Shown: piece after piece, positions 43,733 to 54,091 of the stretch
How positions within the stretch are numbered: the stretch's first letter is position 1
How the letters are laid out: each line of letters starts with the position of its first letter
Source: Mastigamoeba balamuthi
Taxonomy: Eukaryota > Evosea > Mastigamoebida > Mastigamoebidae
Length of the DNA stretch: 64,000 nucleotides
Assembly: GCA_902651635.1 (NCBI GenBank)
Contig: CACRSC010000081.1
Span: forward strand, 1-64,000
Reading direction: 5' to 3'
Position numbers and translations under genes: made by a program
The notes under the pieces: generated by a model
Told to the model about the DNA's origin: nothing
The model's input: the letters and a program-made list of their open reading frames with translations, nothing else
Database searches by the model: none

Positions 43733-46256
43733 TCAAATTGATGGTGCGTAGGATTCCCAGTTGTGAGCGTTGGTGGATAAGTTTCCAAGCATGGACTGGG
43801 CGACGGCGGGGCAGAGGGGCAGGATGAGCTCCATCATGGGGCGGACGACGAACTTGATGAAGGCGAGCTGGCACTTGGGGGTGTCGGCGGTGGCCCTGTC
43901 CATGAAGGGGGAGAGGCGGAGGCCGAGGGCGCGCTCGGCGTCGCCCTGGGCGAAGAACTCGTCCATGACCCTGCGGGCCCAGCGGTGGCAGGCGGGCCAG
44001 GGGCGGGCGGGGTTGGAGACGTCCGAGGCCTTGATGAGCATCTGGAGGACCAGCAGCCTGTCCGCCTTGCTCGCGGGGTCCATCTTGCCCGCCGTCGTCC
44101 GCGTCGCGAACAGCGACGTCAGCTCCAGGTGCCGCGCCATGTCCGTCGCCAGGATCAGCTGCGCCACGCTCCTGTGCAGCTCGTACGTGTCCTCCCGCGT
44201 CAGCTTCCCCCGCACGAAGCTCCCCCGCTCCTGTCCCCCGCCGCCCTCCCTCTCCCTGTCCTCCTTGGTGCTGCTCCTGCCGCTCCCAAGCCCCAGCATC
44301 AGCCGCATGGACTCTGCGCTGTGCATGCTCTCGAGGACGCTGACGCCGTTGTACTGGACGTAGAGGGCGTCCATGGTGGCCTGCAGGAACGTGTTGTTGA
44401 CGCCCCAGTGNNNNNNNNNNNNNNNNNNNNNNNNNNNNNNNNNNNNNNNNNNNNNAGACCTCTGGACCCTGATGAGGCTCTGGATCGCGTCCTCTGCCGG
44501 CGTCCCGATGACGTTGGACGTCGCCATCGTTCCCAGCTGCTGCTCGAGCTCCCGCACCTGCCTTCTCATGATCCTGTGGACCACCACGACGGCCGCGATG
44601 AATGCCGAGGAGAGGGCCACCACGGGAACGACAACGGCAATTGAGATCGTCTCTGCCTCGGACTTGCCTGGTAAACAAGCACAATGTCGGTGACGCAGAA
44701 CTGCCTGTGTGCTGTATGTTGGGCGCGCACCTTTCGGGAAGGCGTCTCTGGAGAGAATGAAGAACCACAGCTTCCACCCCAGCTCCAGGTTCTGGTGCAT
44801 CACGATGTAATCATCGCCCTTGATTCGTACCTCCCAGAACGTGGACGCTGTGGGTGACACCTGGTCCGCGATGGCCTCGATCGATGGGCTCAGACTCGAC
44901 AGATTGCAAGCCTTCTTGTTGCACGACACCCACAGCTGCTCGACAGCCTCGTCGGAGGCAGCGACCACCTCACCACTGCTGTAAGCCAGCACACTAACGA
45001 AGGGGACTGGAGGCACACACCATGAGCAGCTGGGTGATGTGAGTGATGGCTTACTCGGGGAGACGAAGGAGAGATTGAGGAAGAACGACTTGGACGCCGA
45101 CATGGGCAACGTGCTGTAGAATCCCCCGAGGAATTCGCCATCTCTGCTCCAGATGGGAACACCCACAGTGATTGCTGTTGCTGAAATAACCAGTCAGACA
45201 CTAGCCCAGCTAGAATATGGTATTGAGATTCTCACTCTTTCTCGGAGCCAGCCAGTATGGTGGTGTCCACTGGGGTATCCTGAAGAACTTGTCGTTCTTC
45301 TTGGACTCCACCATTGCTGTCGTGAACCCGCCTTTCTCTTTCGGCGTATACGGTGTTGCGTTGACTCCGAGACGGATGTAGGAGAACACCCCTGTGGCGG
45401 CCGAGTCCGGCCGCAGGCTCCACACACGACCCCAGTCCCTGTGCTCCTCCCCGACGCCGCGCGCCCAAAGCCACGCAAACGTGAACGGGTGCTTTGGAAC
45501 GAGTGGTCGCATGATGGGGTCAAGCAGCTTCGAGACTCGCATTCCCCACAGAGTGTCGCAGGCCCTCTCGCAGCTGATGCACGGCCTCCCTGCTCGCACT
45601 GGCTCCGATTTGTTGCAGAACGCGATCCACTCATCCTCGCACCAGCACCGCGGGTTCCCGAACTGCTTGAACGGCTGGACGAGCAGCGGGTCCGGGTCGG
45701 ACGTCAGGGCGTCGACCGACAGCCAAAACTGGGGTTATTCTGTCAGTCCTTGCGGGCAAGTATATTTCCTGGCGGACCTCTGTCGTGCGATTTGGGCTGA
45801 AGTCCACGAGGAGCGGGTACGCCCCCGCGTAGTACGTCAGGTCCGTGAGGTGAAGGTCTGGCAGGAGCCCCATCGTGGCAATGTTCTCCGCCTGCCTGGC
45901 GACCAGAGCCACCGCCTGCAGGAAAAGAGCCAATGCCTCAAATTCAGAAATCAAGACGGAGGGCGACCTATTCAATTTCATTTCTCAGCACGAGGCAGTT
46001 CTGCATGCACAATAGACCGGGGCATATGGATGCCTCCAGGGCGATGGGGCAGAACCGCACCGATTCGACCGAGGTGTAAATCTGGTTGACTGCAGTGGTT
46101 GTCCGCAGAACCGTTGCCTCCATTAGCACGAGGTCCCTGTCAGGAACCGCGTCAGACCGCCGCCAGCAATCCAACAAGATGGCCTCACCTTGCGTGAGCA
46201 ACGAATAGCAGGGTCGATAGCGCGGCGAAGGCCACAGTGCAAGAGCACTGCCCCAT
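43733..46256 (-). CDS. receptor-type phosphodiesterase, copy 6, interrupted by a 45-N gap
   Basis: Exons: 46256-46189, 46136-46061, 45915-45778, 45728-45236, 45180-45055, 45006-44731, 44667-44456 (TM2 exon, cut by gap), then 44410-43733 (catalytic 3' part). The gap 44411-44455 stands for missing sequence: the end of the TM exon, the linker and the catalytic start up to HWGVNN are absent, which in other copies take about 600 nt, so 45 N is far too few. TM2 is ISIAVVVPVVALSSAFIAAVVVV. The C-terminal catalytic region is complete, with LRLSPFMDRAT where copies 1, 2, 5, 8 and 9 have LRVSP; copy 7 shares LRLSP. The ectodomain is a close sister to copy 5. Confidence 0.86.
44411..44455. other. assembly gap (45 N) inside PDE copy 6
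   Basis: A run of N. Its lower edge is at the start of the homogenised catalytic block (HWGVNN), its upper edge in the TM2/linker exon. Confidence 0.99.
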
Positions 46257-46666
46257 TCTTGCGACGGGCTATTTTTGAAGTGGTCAAAGTACGAGTCCAC
46301 GAGAGGAAAATCCTGGCAATCATTGATTCAGTCTGGATGGATCGCGCCGACTGGAAACTTGCTCACGTACCACATCGCTAATTTGGCAGTGTCTGCCACT
46401 CCACATCGTCTGTTACGCGATAATGGAACCAGCTACCCCGCCATCATTGCAGAAGGTCATTCATTGAAACTGGTTCGGTTCATCGCCCATAAAATACAGC
46501 CGCATTACAATGAATTCGATGTCTGTCCATTATGTAATGGCGAGTTCGAGCATGGCATCCTGCTTGTGCGGTACGTAAGTACATCTCAATAATGTAAAAT
46601 TGTGGTACTATGCATCAATCACGGGCCGTGAGCTAGATAGAGCAGTAAAGCACTGAATAGATATCT
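46257..46666. other. intergenic, PDE copies 6 and 7
   Basis: 410 bp, AT-richer. An open frame on + at 46275-46592 has a CPLCNGEF motif but no start context or family; not called. Confidence 0.5.
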
Positions 46667-49600
46667 TCAGTTCGTCTCGGTTTCCCATTTGCGAGCGTTG
46701 ATGGATAGGTTAACAAGCATGCGCTGGGCGACTGAGGGGCAGAGGGGCAGGACGAGCTCCATCATGGGGCGGACGACGAACTTGATGAAGGCGAGCTGGC
46801 ACTTGGGGGTGTCGGCGGTGGCCCTGTCCATGAAGGGGGAGAGGCGGAGGCCGAGGGCGCGCTCGGCGTCGCCCTGGGCGAAGAACTCGTCCATGACCCT
46901 GCGGGCCCAGCGGTGGCAGGCGGGCCAGGGGCGGGCGGGGTTGGAGACGTCCGAGGCCTTGATGAGCATCTGGAGGACCAGCAGCCTGTCCGCCTTGCTC
47001 GCGGGGTCCATCTTGCCCGCCGTCGTCCGCGTCGCGAACAGCGACGTCAGCTCCAGGTGCCGCGCCATGTCCGTCGCCAGGATCAGCTGCGCCACGCTCC
47101 TGTGCAGCTCGTACGTGTCCTCCCGCGTCAGCTTCCCCCGCACGAAGCTCCCCCGCTCCTGTCCGCCCCCGCCCTCCCTCTCCCTGTCCTCCTTGGTGCT
47201 GCTCCTGCCGCTCCCAAGCCCCAGCATCAGCCGCATGGACTCTGCGCTGTGCATGCTCTCGAGGACGCTGACGCCGTTGTACTGGACGTAGAGGGCGTCC
47301 ATGGTGGCCTGCAGGAACGTGTTGTTGACGCCCCAGTGTCCGTAGTCGTGGCACGCTGCCGCGATCAGTGCTGCCAGCTTCTCCAGGGGCGTGAAGGGAA
47401 TGCCCTTGCAGTCGCTTATCAGGGAGTGCATTGCTTGGACGACATCTGCGGCGTGCGCCGAGTTGTGGTAGGGGTTGTCCTTGTAGCCCTTTTCCACAGA
47501 TCGCAGGAAGTACTGCACTTTGTGCCTATCGAGGTCGAAGAACGTAACCAGGTTGTGGCTCTCGAGGGCTCCCATTGTTACCAGCTCGAGCAGGCTGAGG
47601 CCACTTGGCACTGCTATGCTGCACACGTCGTAGTCCCACGAGTCAAATGCTGTTGTTTCCCCGGAAGGTGTCACGACTGCGGACATGTACGAAAGCGCAT
47701 CCTCGATATCTTCCACCTCTGGCGATGCCACGCTTCCCGGGAAAATGTTCCCCGTCGTCGGCTTAGCGTGTGATGCAGCACCTGTCCCACCGCTCCCCCC
47801 TGCCTCGGCGATCATCTGCACTGAGAGCGTTTGCGCAATCACTTCCTGGTGCTCTCTCTCCGCCAGAACGGATATCAGGAAAGCGTCGACGTCTTTCTCG
47901 AGCCCTGGTCCCAGAACACAGGGTGTGAGCACGCGATTCAGCCTCTCAGTCGTCGAGATGCGCACTGAATCCTTTGAGCTTCTCTTTCAGGTTGGAGTCG
48001 GCCTTGAAGAGCTTGTTTGTTGCGATCAGCGTCATAACGGTCGTCACCTCGTCGCGGAGCTGTGGGGTCAGTTTGCCGTGCTTCTGGACCCGGATGAGGC
48101 TCTGGATGGCGTCTTCTGCCGGCGTCCCGATGACGCTCGAGGAGGCCATGTGGCCCAGCTGCTTCTCGAGCTCCAGGACCTGCTTCCTCATCCGCCTGTG
48201 CACTACGACAAAGGCAGCGAGGAACACGGACGACAGAACCACCACAGGAACCACAACTGCAGCGGATATGCGCCCTATGACAGACGTGCCTGAAAACCGG
48301 AATGAGAAGAGTTCCCAGTTGTCGGTCTGCTCTCACTCGATGGAAATGCGTCCTCGTAGCGGATGAAGAACCAGAGCATCCAACCGATCTGCAGCTTCTG
48401 GTGCATCACGATGTATCGCGTGCCGCGGATGTCCACCTCCCAGAACGTGGACGGCGTGCCGGGAGTCTGCAGGGCGATGGACGCGAGGCTCTTGTCGAGG
48501 CTGGTCATGTTGCACATCTGGTTGGGGCACGAGCCCCATAGCTGGCCAACGACCTCGTCGGACGCAGCAATTACCTGCCCGCTCCCGTACGCCAGAACGG
48601 AGCTGAACGGGACTGCACGTAACGAGGTGATCAGGTGTGCGTGTCTCGTGGTAGCTTAGAGGGCACTTGGAGAAATGAACGAGAGGTTGAGGAAGTAGGC
48701 CCGCGATGCCGGCATGGGGAGGTCCGCGAAGATGCCGCCGAGGAACTCCCCGTCGCCGCTCCACACAGGGACGCCTACAGTGACGGTCGCGGCTTGGCGG
48801 GGGAATGTGTCAGACGTCGCAGGGAGCGAGGCGAGCGGCAGTCAGTACTCTGTCGGGGGGCCAGCCAGAACGGTTGGGACCACAGGGCTGCGCGGTCGAA
48901 CGTGCGGTTGCTCCTGCTCTCGACGACAGTTGTGTCGTAGCCGCCTGGTTGGAGGGGAGACCACGGCGTCACGTTGGCCCCGAGCCCCGCGAACGAGTAC
49001 ACGTGCGTCTGGGCCGAGTAGGGCATCACGGCCCACACCCTCCCCCAGTCGCGGTGCTTAGTCCCGTCGCCGCGCGCCCAGAGCCAGCCCAGCGTGAACG
49101 GGTGGAATGGCACGAGGCCTCTGAAGATGGTATCCATCGCGGAGGACACTCTCAGGCCCCACAGCACGTCGCAGGCCCTCTCGCAGCTCATGCACGGCCT
49201 CCCGGCCCGCACGCGCTCGGTCCCGTTGCAGAACGCCTCCCACTCGTCCCGGCACCAGCACCGCGGGCTGCTGTGCCCCGCGAACGGCCTCGTCAGCAGC
49301 GGGTCGGGGTCCGTCGTCAGCGCATCGCACGAGACCCAGAACTGCGTGGGAGCGTGGGGCCTGAGTCTCGTGAGAGCGGTGGGCTGCCGCTGACCTCAGT
49401 GGTCCTGTTGGAGTTGAGGTCCGCGAGGATCGGGTACGGCCCGTCAAGGAACGCCAACTCCGTCAGGTGGTGCTGGGGCAGTTGTCCCAGGGCCACCACC
49501 TGCTCGGCCTGGCTGGCGGCAAGCGACACCGCCTGCGGGCCGTGCGGGTGTTATTTTTGCACCACAGCACAAAATCCGGCACGAGAGAGACTCGCTGGAG

Positions 49601-49859
49601 AAACTCGGCCTCCCGATCTCCCTATGCGGTGGGCGTCTGCGGGTCGGAGATCCGCACAGACTCGATGGCGGAGTAGACCTGGTTGACGGCGGACGTGGTG
49701 CTGATCACGGTGGACTCCATGACCGCCAGGACCCTTTTTCGGCAAGACGGTGAGACTCGCAGGGGGCCAACTGCTATGGGCAGAGAGAGGTTCTGACCCC
49801 GCACGCGAGGCTGGGACGGCCGAGAGCGCCAGGGCGAGGGCAGCCCACAGGGTGCGCAT
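46667..49859 (-). CDS. receptor-type class I phosphodiesterase, copy 7
   Basis: Complete, eight exons: 49859-49798, 49733-49658, 49532-49395, 49341-48849, 48792-48667, 48612-48337, 48289-47966, 47904-46667; 910 aa. The signal/TM is RTLWAALALALSAVPASRA. The ectodomain has the conserved Cys motif (CMSCERACDVLWGLR) but one of the more divergent sensor halves; the cysteine pair of DPRCWC reads QPRCWC. TM2 is about 400-425 (VVPVVVLSSVFLAAFVVVH). The linker has GTPAEDAIQSLIRVQKHGKL. Catalytic: HNSAHAADVVQ, HDYGHWGVNN, ATDMARH, KASDVSNPARP. Two introns use AAG, not CAG, at the 3' splice site (48793-48795, 49734-49736); the reading frame and exon lengths require it. It is head-to-head with copy 8. 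Confidence 0.91.
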
Positions 49860-50534
49860 GTGTTGTGGGTGGCTAGCAGCTATGAATGAGGTGTGCCTAA
49901 TCGGGCAGCCACCGCGTGTGGGCGTCTGCATTAGCGCGGAACTCAGTGGCATTTCCGTGGTAAAGTGAGCCAGCCCGGTCTGGTCTGCCACCGGTTCTCC
50001 GGCTGCGATTTCCTCGCGGCGGCCAGTTGCTAGCGAGGCGTGGCGGACGTGCCTGCCTCTCGGTATTAAGTCGAGAAGGAGGCACAGTGCACTATCTGCC
50101 CAGAGCTTCTTTCGCTTAGAGCATTCTTCTTCGAAATCCACACCTAGAATGGCAAAAAAGAAAAAAGTCATGGTCTTTGCCTGGCCGATGGGGCGAGGGG
50201 AAACGTTTTATTGTGTGTAATGCACTACGAGGTGCAGAGTAGACATAGACTTTACTTCCGGACTGTGCCACGGGTTCCTGAAATTGAGGAAAACCCGGCT
50301 CGAATGACCTGGGCGAAATCCGGAGAGCTCCGAAGAGGGCGGATACGCCTGCGGAAGCGCACAGAGATGGTGTAGGCCTCCGGGACCGTCTCCGCATCTC
50401 AGGATGCCTAATACGGACCGGTAATTCGCAAGTAAAGCGGAACCCTGCGACGGAAGGAATCTTCGGCTTTGTGAATTTCGGGCATGTTATTTCTGGCGAC
50501 GCACAGAAGATCCTCTGTCTTCAAGGAACACGCC
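49860..50534. other. divergent intergenic region, PDE copies 7 and 8
   Basis: 675 bp between two ATGs pointing apart; this is where array orientation flips. No coding signal. Confidence 0.55.
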
Positions 50535-53500
50535 ATGCGCTGGTCCACAAGTGCAGTTCTGGCCATGGCCGCTGCCCTGGCCGTGCGCGCGGGGTGCGCC
50601 TTCCCACTCCCCGAGCGCCTCAGAGCGAATGCGCTCACCTGATAAAATAACCGGGCTGTAAATCAAACAGTGAACTGGCAGTGCTGGAGTCCACTGTGCT
50701 GCGCACGGCAGGCATTGTGGACCAGATCTACTCGGCCATCGAGCACGTGCGGGGCCCTTGCATGATGCACTGAGGTCGGTGTGTGGCTGACGTGTGCGTC
50801 GCGCAGGCTGCGGTGCTCGGGGCGCGGCAGGCCGAGCAGGTGGCCAGGGCCCCGCAGCTGCCAGACGCCCACCTCGACAGCCTCTCGTTCGTCACGGGCG
50901 CCTACCCGCAGCTCGCGGACCAGACCCCCAATAGGACCACAGACGTAGAGAACTTTCTGCGCCCCACGCCCTCTGCCGGCTTCCACGTTGGCTCACCGCG
51001 CCGTTTCTTTCCGCTCTCGGACACCAGTTTTGGGTATCGTGCGACGCATTGGAGACGGACCCGGTGCCGCTGCTCACAGAGCCGTACGAGAGGTTCGGCA
51101 GCCCTCGGTGCTGGTGCAAGAGCGAGTGGGAGGCACTGTGCAACAAAACAGAGGCAGCGCGGGCTGGGAGGCCCTGCGTGAGCTGCGAGCGGGCCTGCGA
51201 GACGCTCTGGGGCATGCGGGTCTCCTCGGTTCTCGACCCCTATTTCCAGTCGGTCATCCCGGACCACCCCTTCACGCTGGGCTGGCTCTGGGCCCGCGGT
51301 GGCCCGCAGCTGCACCAGGACTGGGCCCGCGTGTGGGCCGTGATGCCCTACTCGGTCCAGACGGGCGTCTACTCGTTCTCGGGCATCAGCGCCGAGTCGA
51401 TTCCGTGGTCGACGGACACCAAGGGCGGGTTCCCCACCAAGTTCGTCGAAGACGTGAGGCTGAACAGAGTCTTCGATCGGAGGCCTGTGTGGTCGCTGCC
51501 CTACTGGCTGGCTGCTCGGCAATGTGAGTTGCTCGCTTTGAATACTCAATCGCTTGGCCACTCACTCCACAGGGGGGGCAGCCATCGTGGTCAGCGTGGG
51601 CGTTCCCATCTGGAGCAAGCACGGCGAGTACCTTGGGAGCATATTCGCGGACATCCCCATGACTGCCTCCAAGGCCTTCTTCCTCAACCTGTCGTTCATC
51701 TCCCCTGGTGGGCACTGACGCACTCGTTCGCCAGCTCTGACTGGGTGTCTCGCGCACCTCAAAGTCCCGTTCAGAAGCGTGTTGGCCTACAGCAGTGGGG
51801 ACGTGATAGCGGCGTCGGACGAGGCCATCGAGCAGCTGTGGGGCTCGTGCGACAACCACCTGTGCAACGTCTCTGCCCTCAGCCCCCGCATGGACGACAT
51901 CTCCGCGCAGGCGCCCCAGAGAGCCTCCGAGTACTGGGACGTCACAATACGCGGCGCCCACTACATTGTGATGCACCAGAGCCTGCAGCTCGGCTGGAAG
52001 CTCTGGTTCTTCGTCCGCTACAGCGATGCCTTCCCCAAAGGTCCGCTTATCGGTAGCCAGTCCCGAAACTAACAGAGCAATTGAAGACGCCGCTGCATCC
52101 CAGCGCATAGCGATATCCGTGGTGGTGCCAGTCGTGGCTCTGTCGTCGGCTTTCCTTGTTGTCGTCGTTGTGGTGCACCGGCGGATGCAGAAGCACGTGC
52201 GGGAGCTCGAGAGGCAGCTGGGAGCGATGGCCACGTCCGGCGTCATGGGTACGCCTGCAGAGGACGCCATCCAGAGCCTCGTCAAGGTCCAGAGGTGTGG
52301 CAGGCTCCCCGCAGCGCTCCGGGACGAGGTGTCCACCGTGATGGCGCTCATCGCTACCAACAAGCTCTACAAGGCCGACTCCAACCTCAGAGAGAAGCTA
52401 CAAGAACTCAGTGCGCCCACACAACGGCCCTGTCCCTGATAGCACCCGCCGGCTCATCTCAATTGTTGCGGTGTCTCAAGAGCTCGAGAAAGAGGTCGAC
52501 GCGTTCCTGGTGTCCGTGCTGACCACAACGGAGCGGCCGGATATGGTGGTTGCCGACTGCTCCATGGCCCAGTTGCCCAGTTTCAGGGGCAGCCGGTCCT
52601 CGCAAGCCATTCTCGGCGATGGGCGCTCCATCCCGGGGAGAGTTGATTCGCCAGCGGGAGAGGATGCGCTGGATGCGCTGCCACATGTGCCCACTGCGGT
52701 CTCTGCAACTGGAGGGGCGACGCCGCTAGAGTCGTGGGACTACGACGTGAACGAGATTTGCGGGGCACAGGAGCACATGAGACTTGAGCTGGTGGCGATG
52801 GCAGCACTCGAGGGCCACAGCTTGATCTCATACTTCAACTTGGACAGGAACAAGGTGCGGAAGTTCTTCAGAGCTGTGGAGAAGGGCTACAAGGAAAACC
52901 CCTACCACAACGCCACCCACGCTGCAGATGTGGTGCAGTCGATGCACGCTCTCCTGATGGGATGCACCGGGTTCTGTTTCACTCCGCTGGAGAAGCTGGC
53001 AGCACTGATCGCGGCAGCGTGCCACGACTACGGGCACTGGGGCGTCAACAACACGTTCCTGCAGGCCACCATGGACGCCCTCTACGTCCAGTACAACGGC
53101 GTCAGCGTCCTCGAGAGCATGCACAGCGCAGAGTCCATGCGGCTGATGCTGGGGCTTGGGAGCGGCAGGAGCAGCACCAAGGAGGACAGGGAGAGGGAGG
53201 GCGGGGGCGGACAGGAGCGGGGGAGCTTCGTGCGGGGGAAGCTGACGCGGGAGGACACGTACGAGCTGCACAGGAGCGTGGCGCAGCTGATCCTGGCGAC
53301 GGACATGGCGCGGCACCTGGAGCTGACGTCGCTGTTCGCGACGCGGACGACGGCGGGCAAGATGGACCCCGCGAGCAAGGCGGACAGGCTGCTGGTCCTC
53401 CAGATGCTCATCAAGGCCTCGGACGTCTCCAACCCCGCCCGCCCCTGGCCCGCCTGCCACCGCTGGGCCCGCAGGGTCATGGACGAGTTCTTCGCCCAGG

Positions 53501-53703
53501 GCGACGCCGAGCGCGCCCTCGGCCTCCGTGTCTCCCCCTTCATGGACAGGGCCACCGCCGACACCCCCAAGTGCCAGCTCGCCCTCATCAAGTTCGTCGT
53601 CCGCCCCATGATGGAGCTCATCCTGCCCCTCTGCCCCTCCGTTGCCCAGTCCATGCTCACCAACCTCGCAGTCAACCTGCACAACTGGGAAATGAGCAAG
53701 TGA
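50535..53703 (+). CDS. receptor-type class I phosphodiesterase, copy 8
   Basis: Complete, eight exons: 50535-50593, 50671-50746, 50807-50944, 51028-51523, 51592-51717, 51765-52040, 52087-52410, 52481-53703; 905 aa. Signal/TM: STSAVLAMAAALAVRAG. The ectodomain has SPRCWCKSEW and CVSCERACETLWGMR, then YSVQTGVYSFSGISAESIPW and the Cache-like IWSKHGEYLGSIFADIPMTA. TM2: VVVPVVALSSAFLVVVVVVH. Linker: GTPAEDAIQSLVKVQRCGRL. Catalytic: HNATHAADVVQ, HDYGHWGVNN, ATDMARH, KASDVSNPARP, TPKCQLALI with the Gln kept. Exons 7 and 8 begin after AAG. The sensor half is clearly grouped with copy 9; both differ from the minus-strand copies, yet the catalytic block is the same DNA. Confidence 0.91.
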
Positions 53704-54091
53704 TGTGTTGTTCCTGATGGCTGTACGATTTTGAATTGTTGCGATATGAATTGTTCCTTTTTTCCGCAGAATTCGAAGACCAAAAGCACTCACTCCTTCG
53801 GGGTACAAAGTCGTAATCTCCTTGTGGACGACTAGAATGACACTGAATCTGCGCTACAGTGTGCTGGTGTCTGTACTCCCAGAAGCCTAAGAGCATGGAC
53901 CCCCCAGAGAATCACTGCGATTAGACGAGCTCGCTGCTGACCACATCAGGCAAGCACTCTAAAACCAGCATCCCCCGGGTGGCTCTCCTCATTGTAGCGA
54001 TTAATGGTATTTCGGGCAGCGAGATTCCTTGAATCTCGGTCGGCACTGCTTTTTGGTTGCCTCGGCCAGTCCTGTGGAGTCAGTACTCGGC
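53704..54091. other. intergenic, PDE copies 8 and 9
   Basis: 388 bp, nothing coding seen. Confidence 0.55.

Noticed and set aside
36709-44410. PDE copies 3-6 as pseudogenes or natural truncations
   Set aside because: The losses all begin at N characters, and the remaining exons have intact frames and family lengths; assembly breaks are the simpler reading.
46275-46592. Plus-strand open frame with CPLCNGEF, a possible zinc-finger protein
   Set aside because: Only one CxxC pair, no second pair at the right spacing, no start context, and it lies in an AT-richer spacer between PDE copies.
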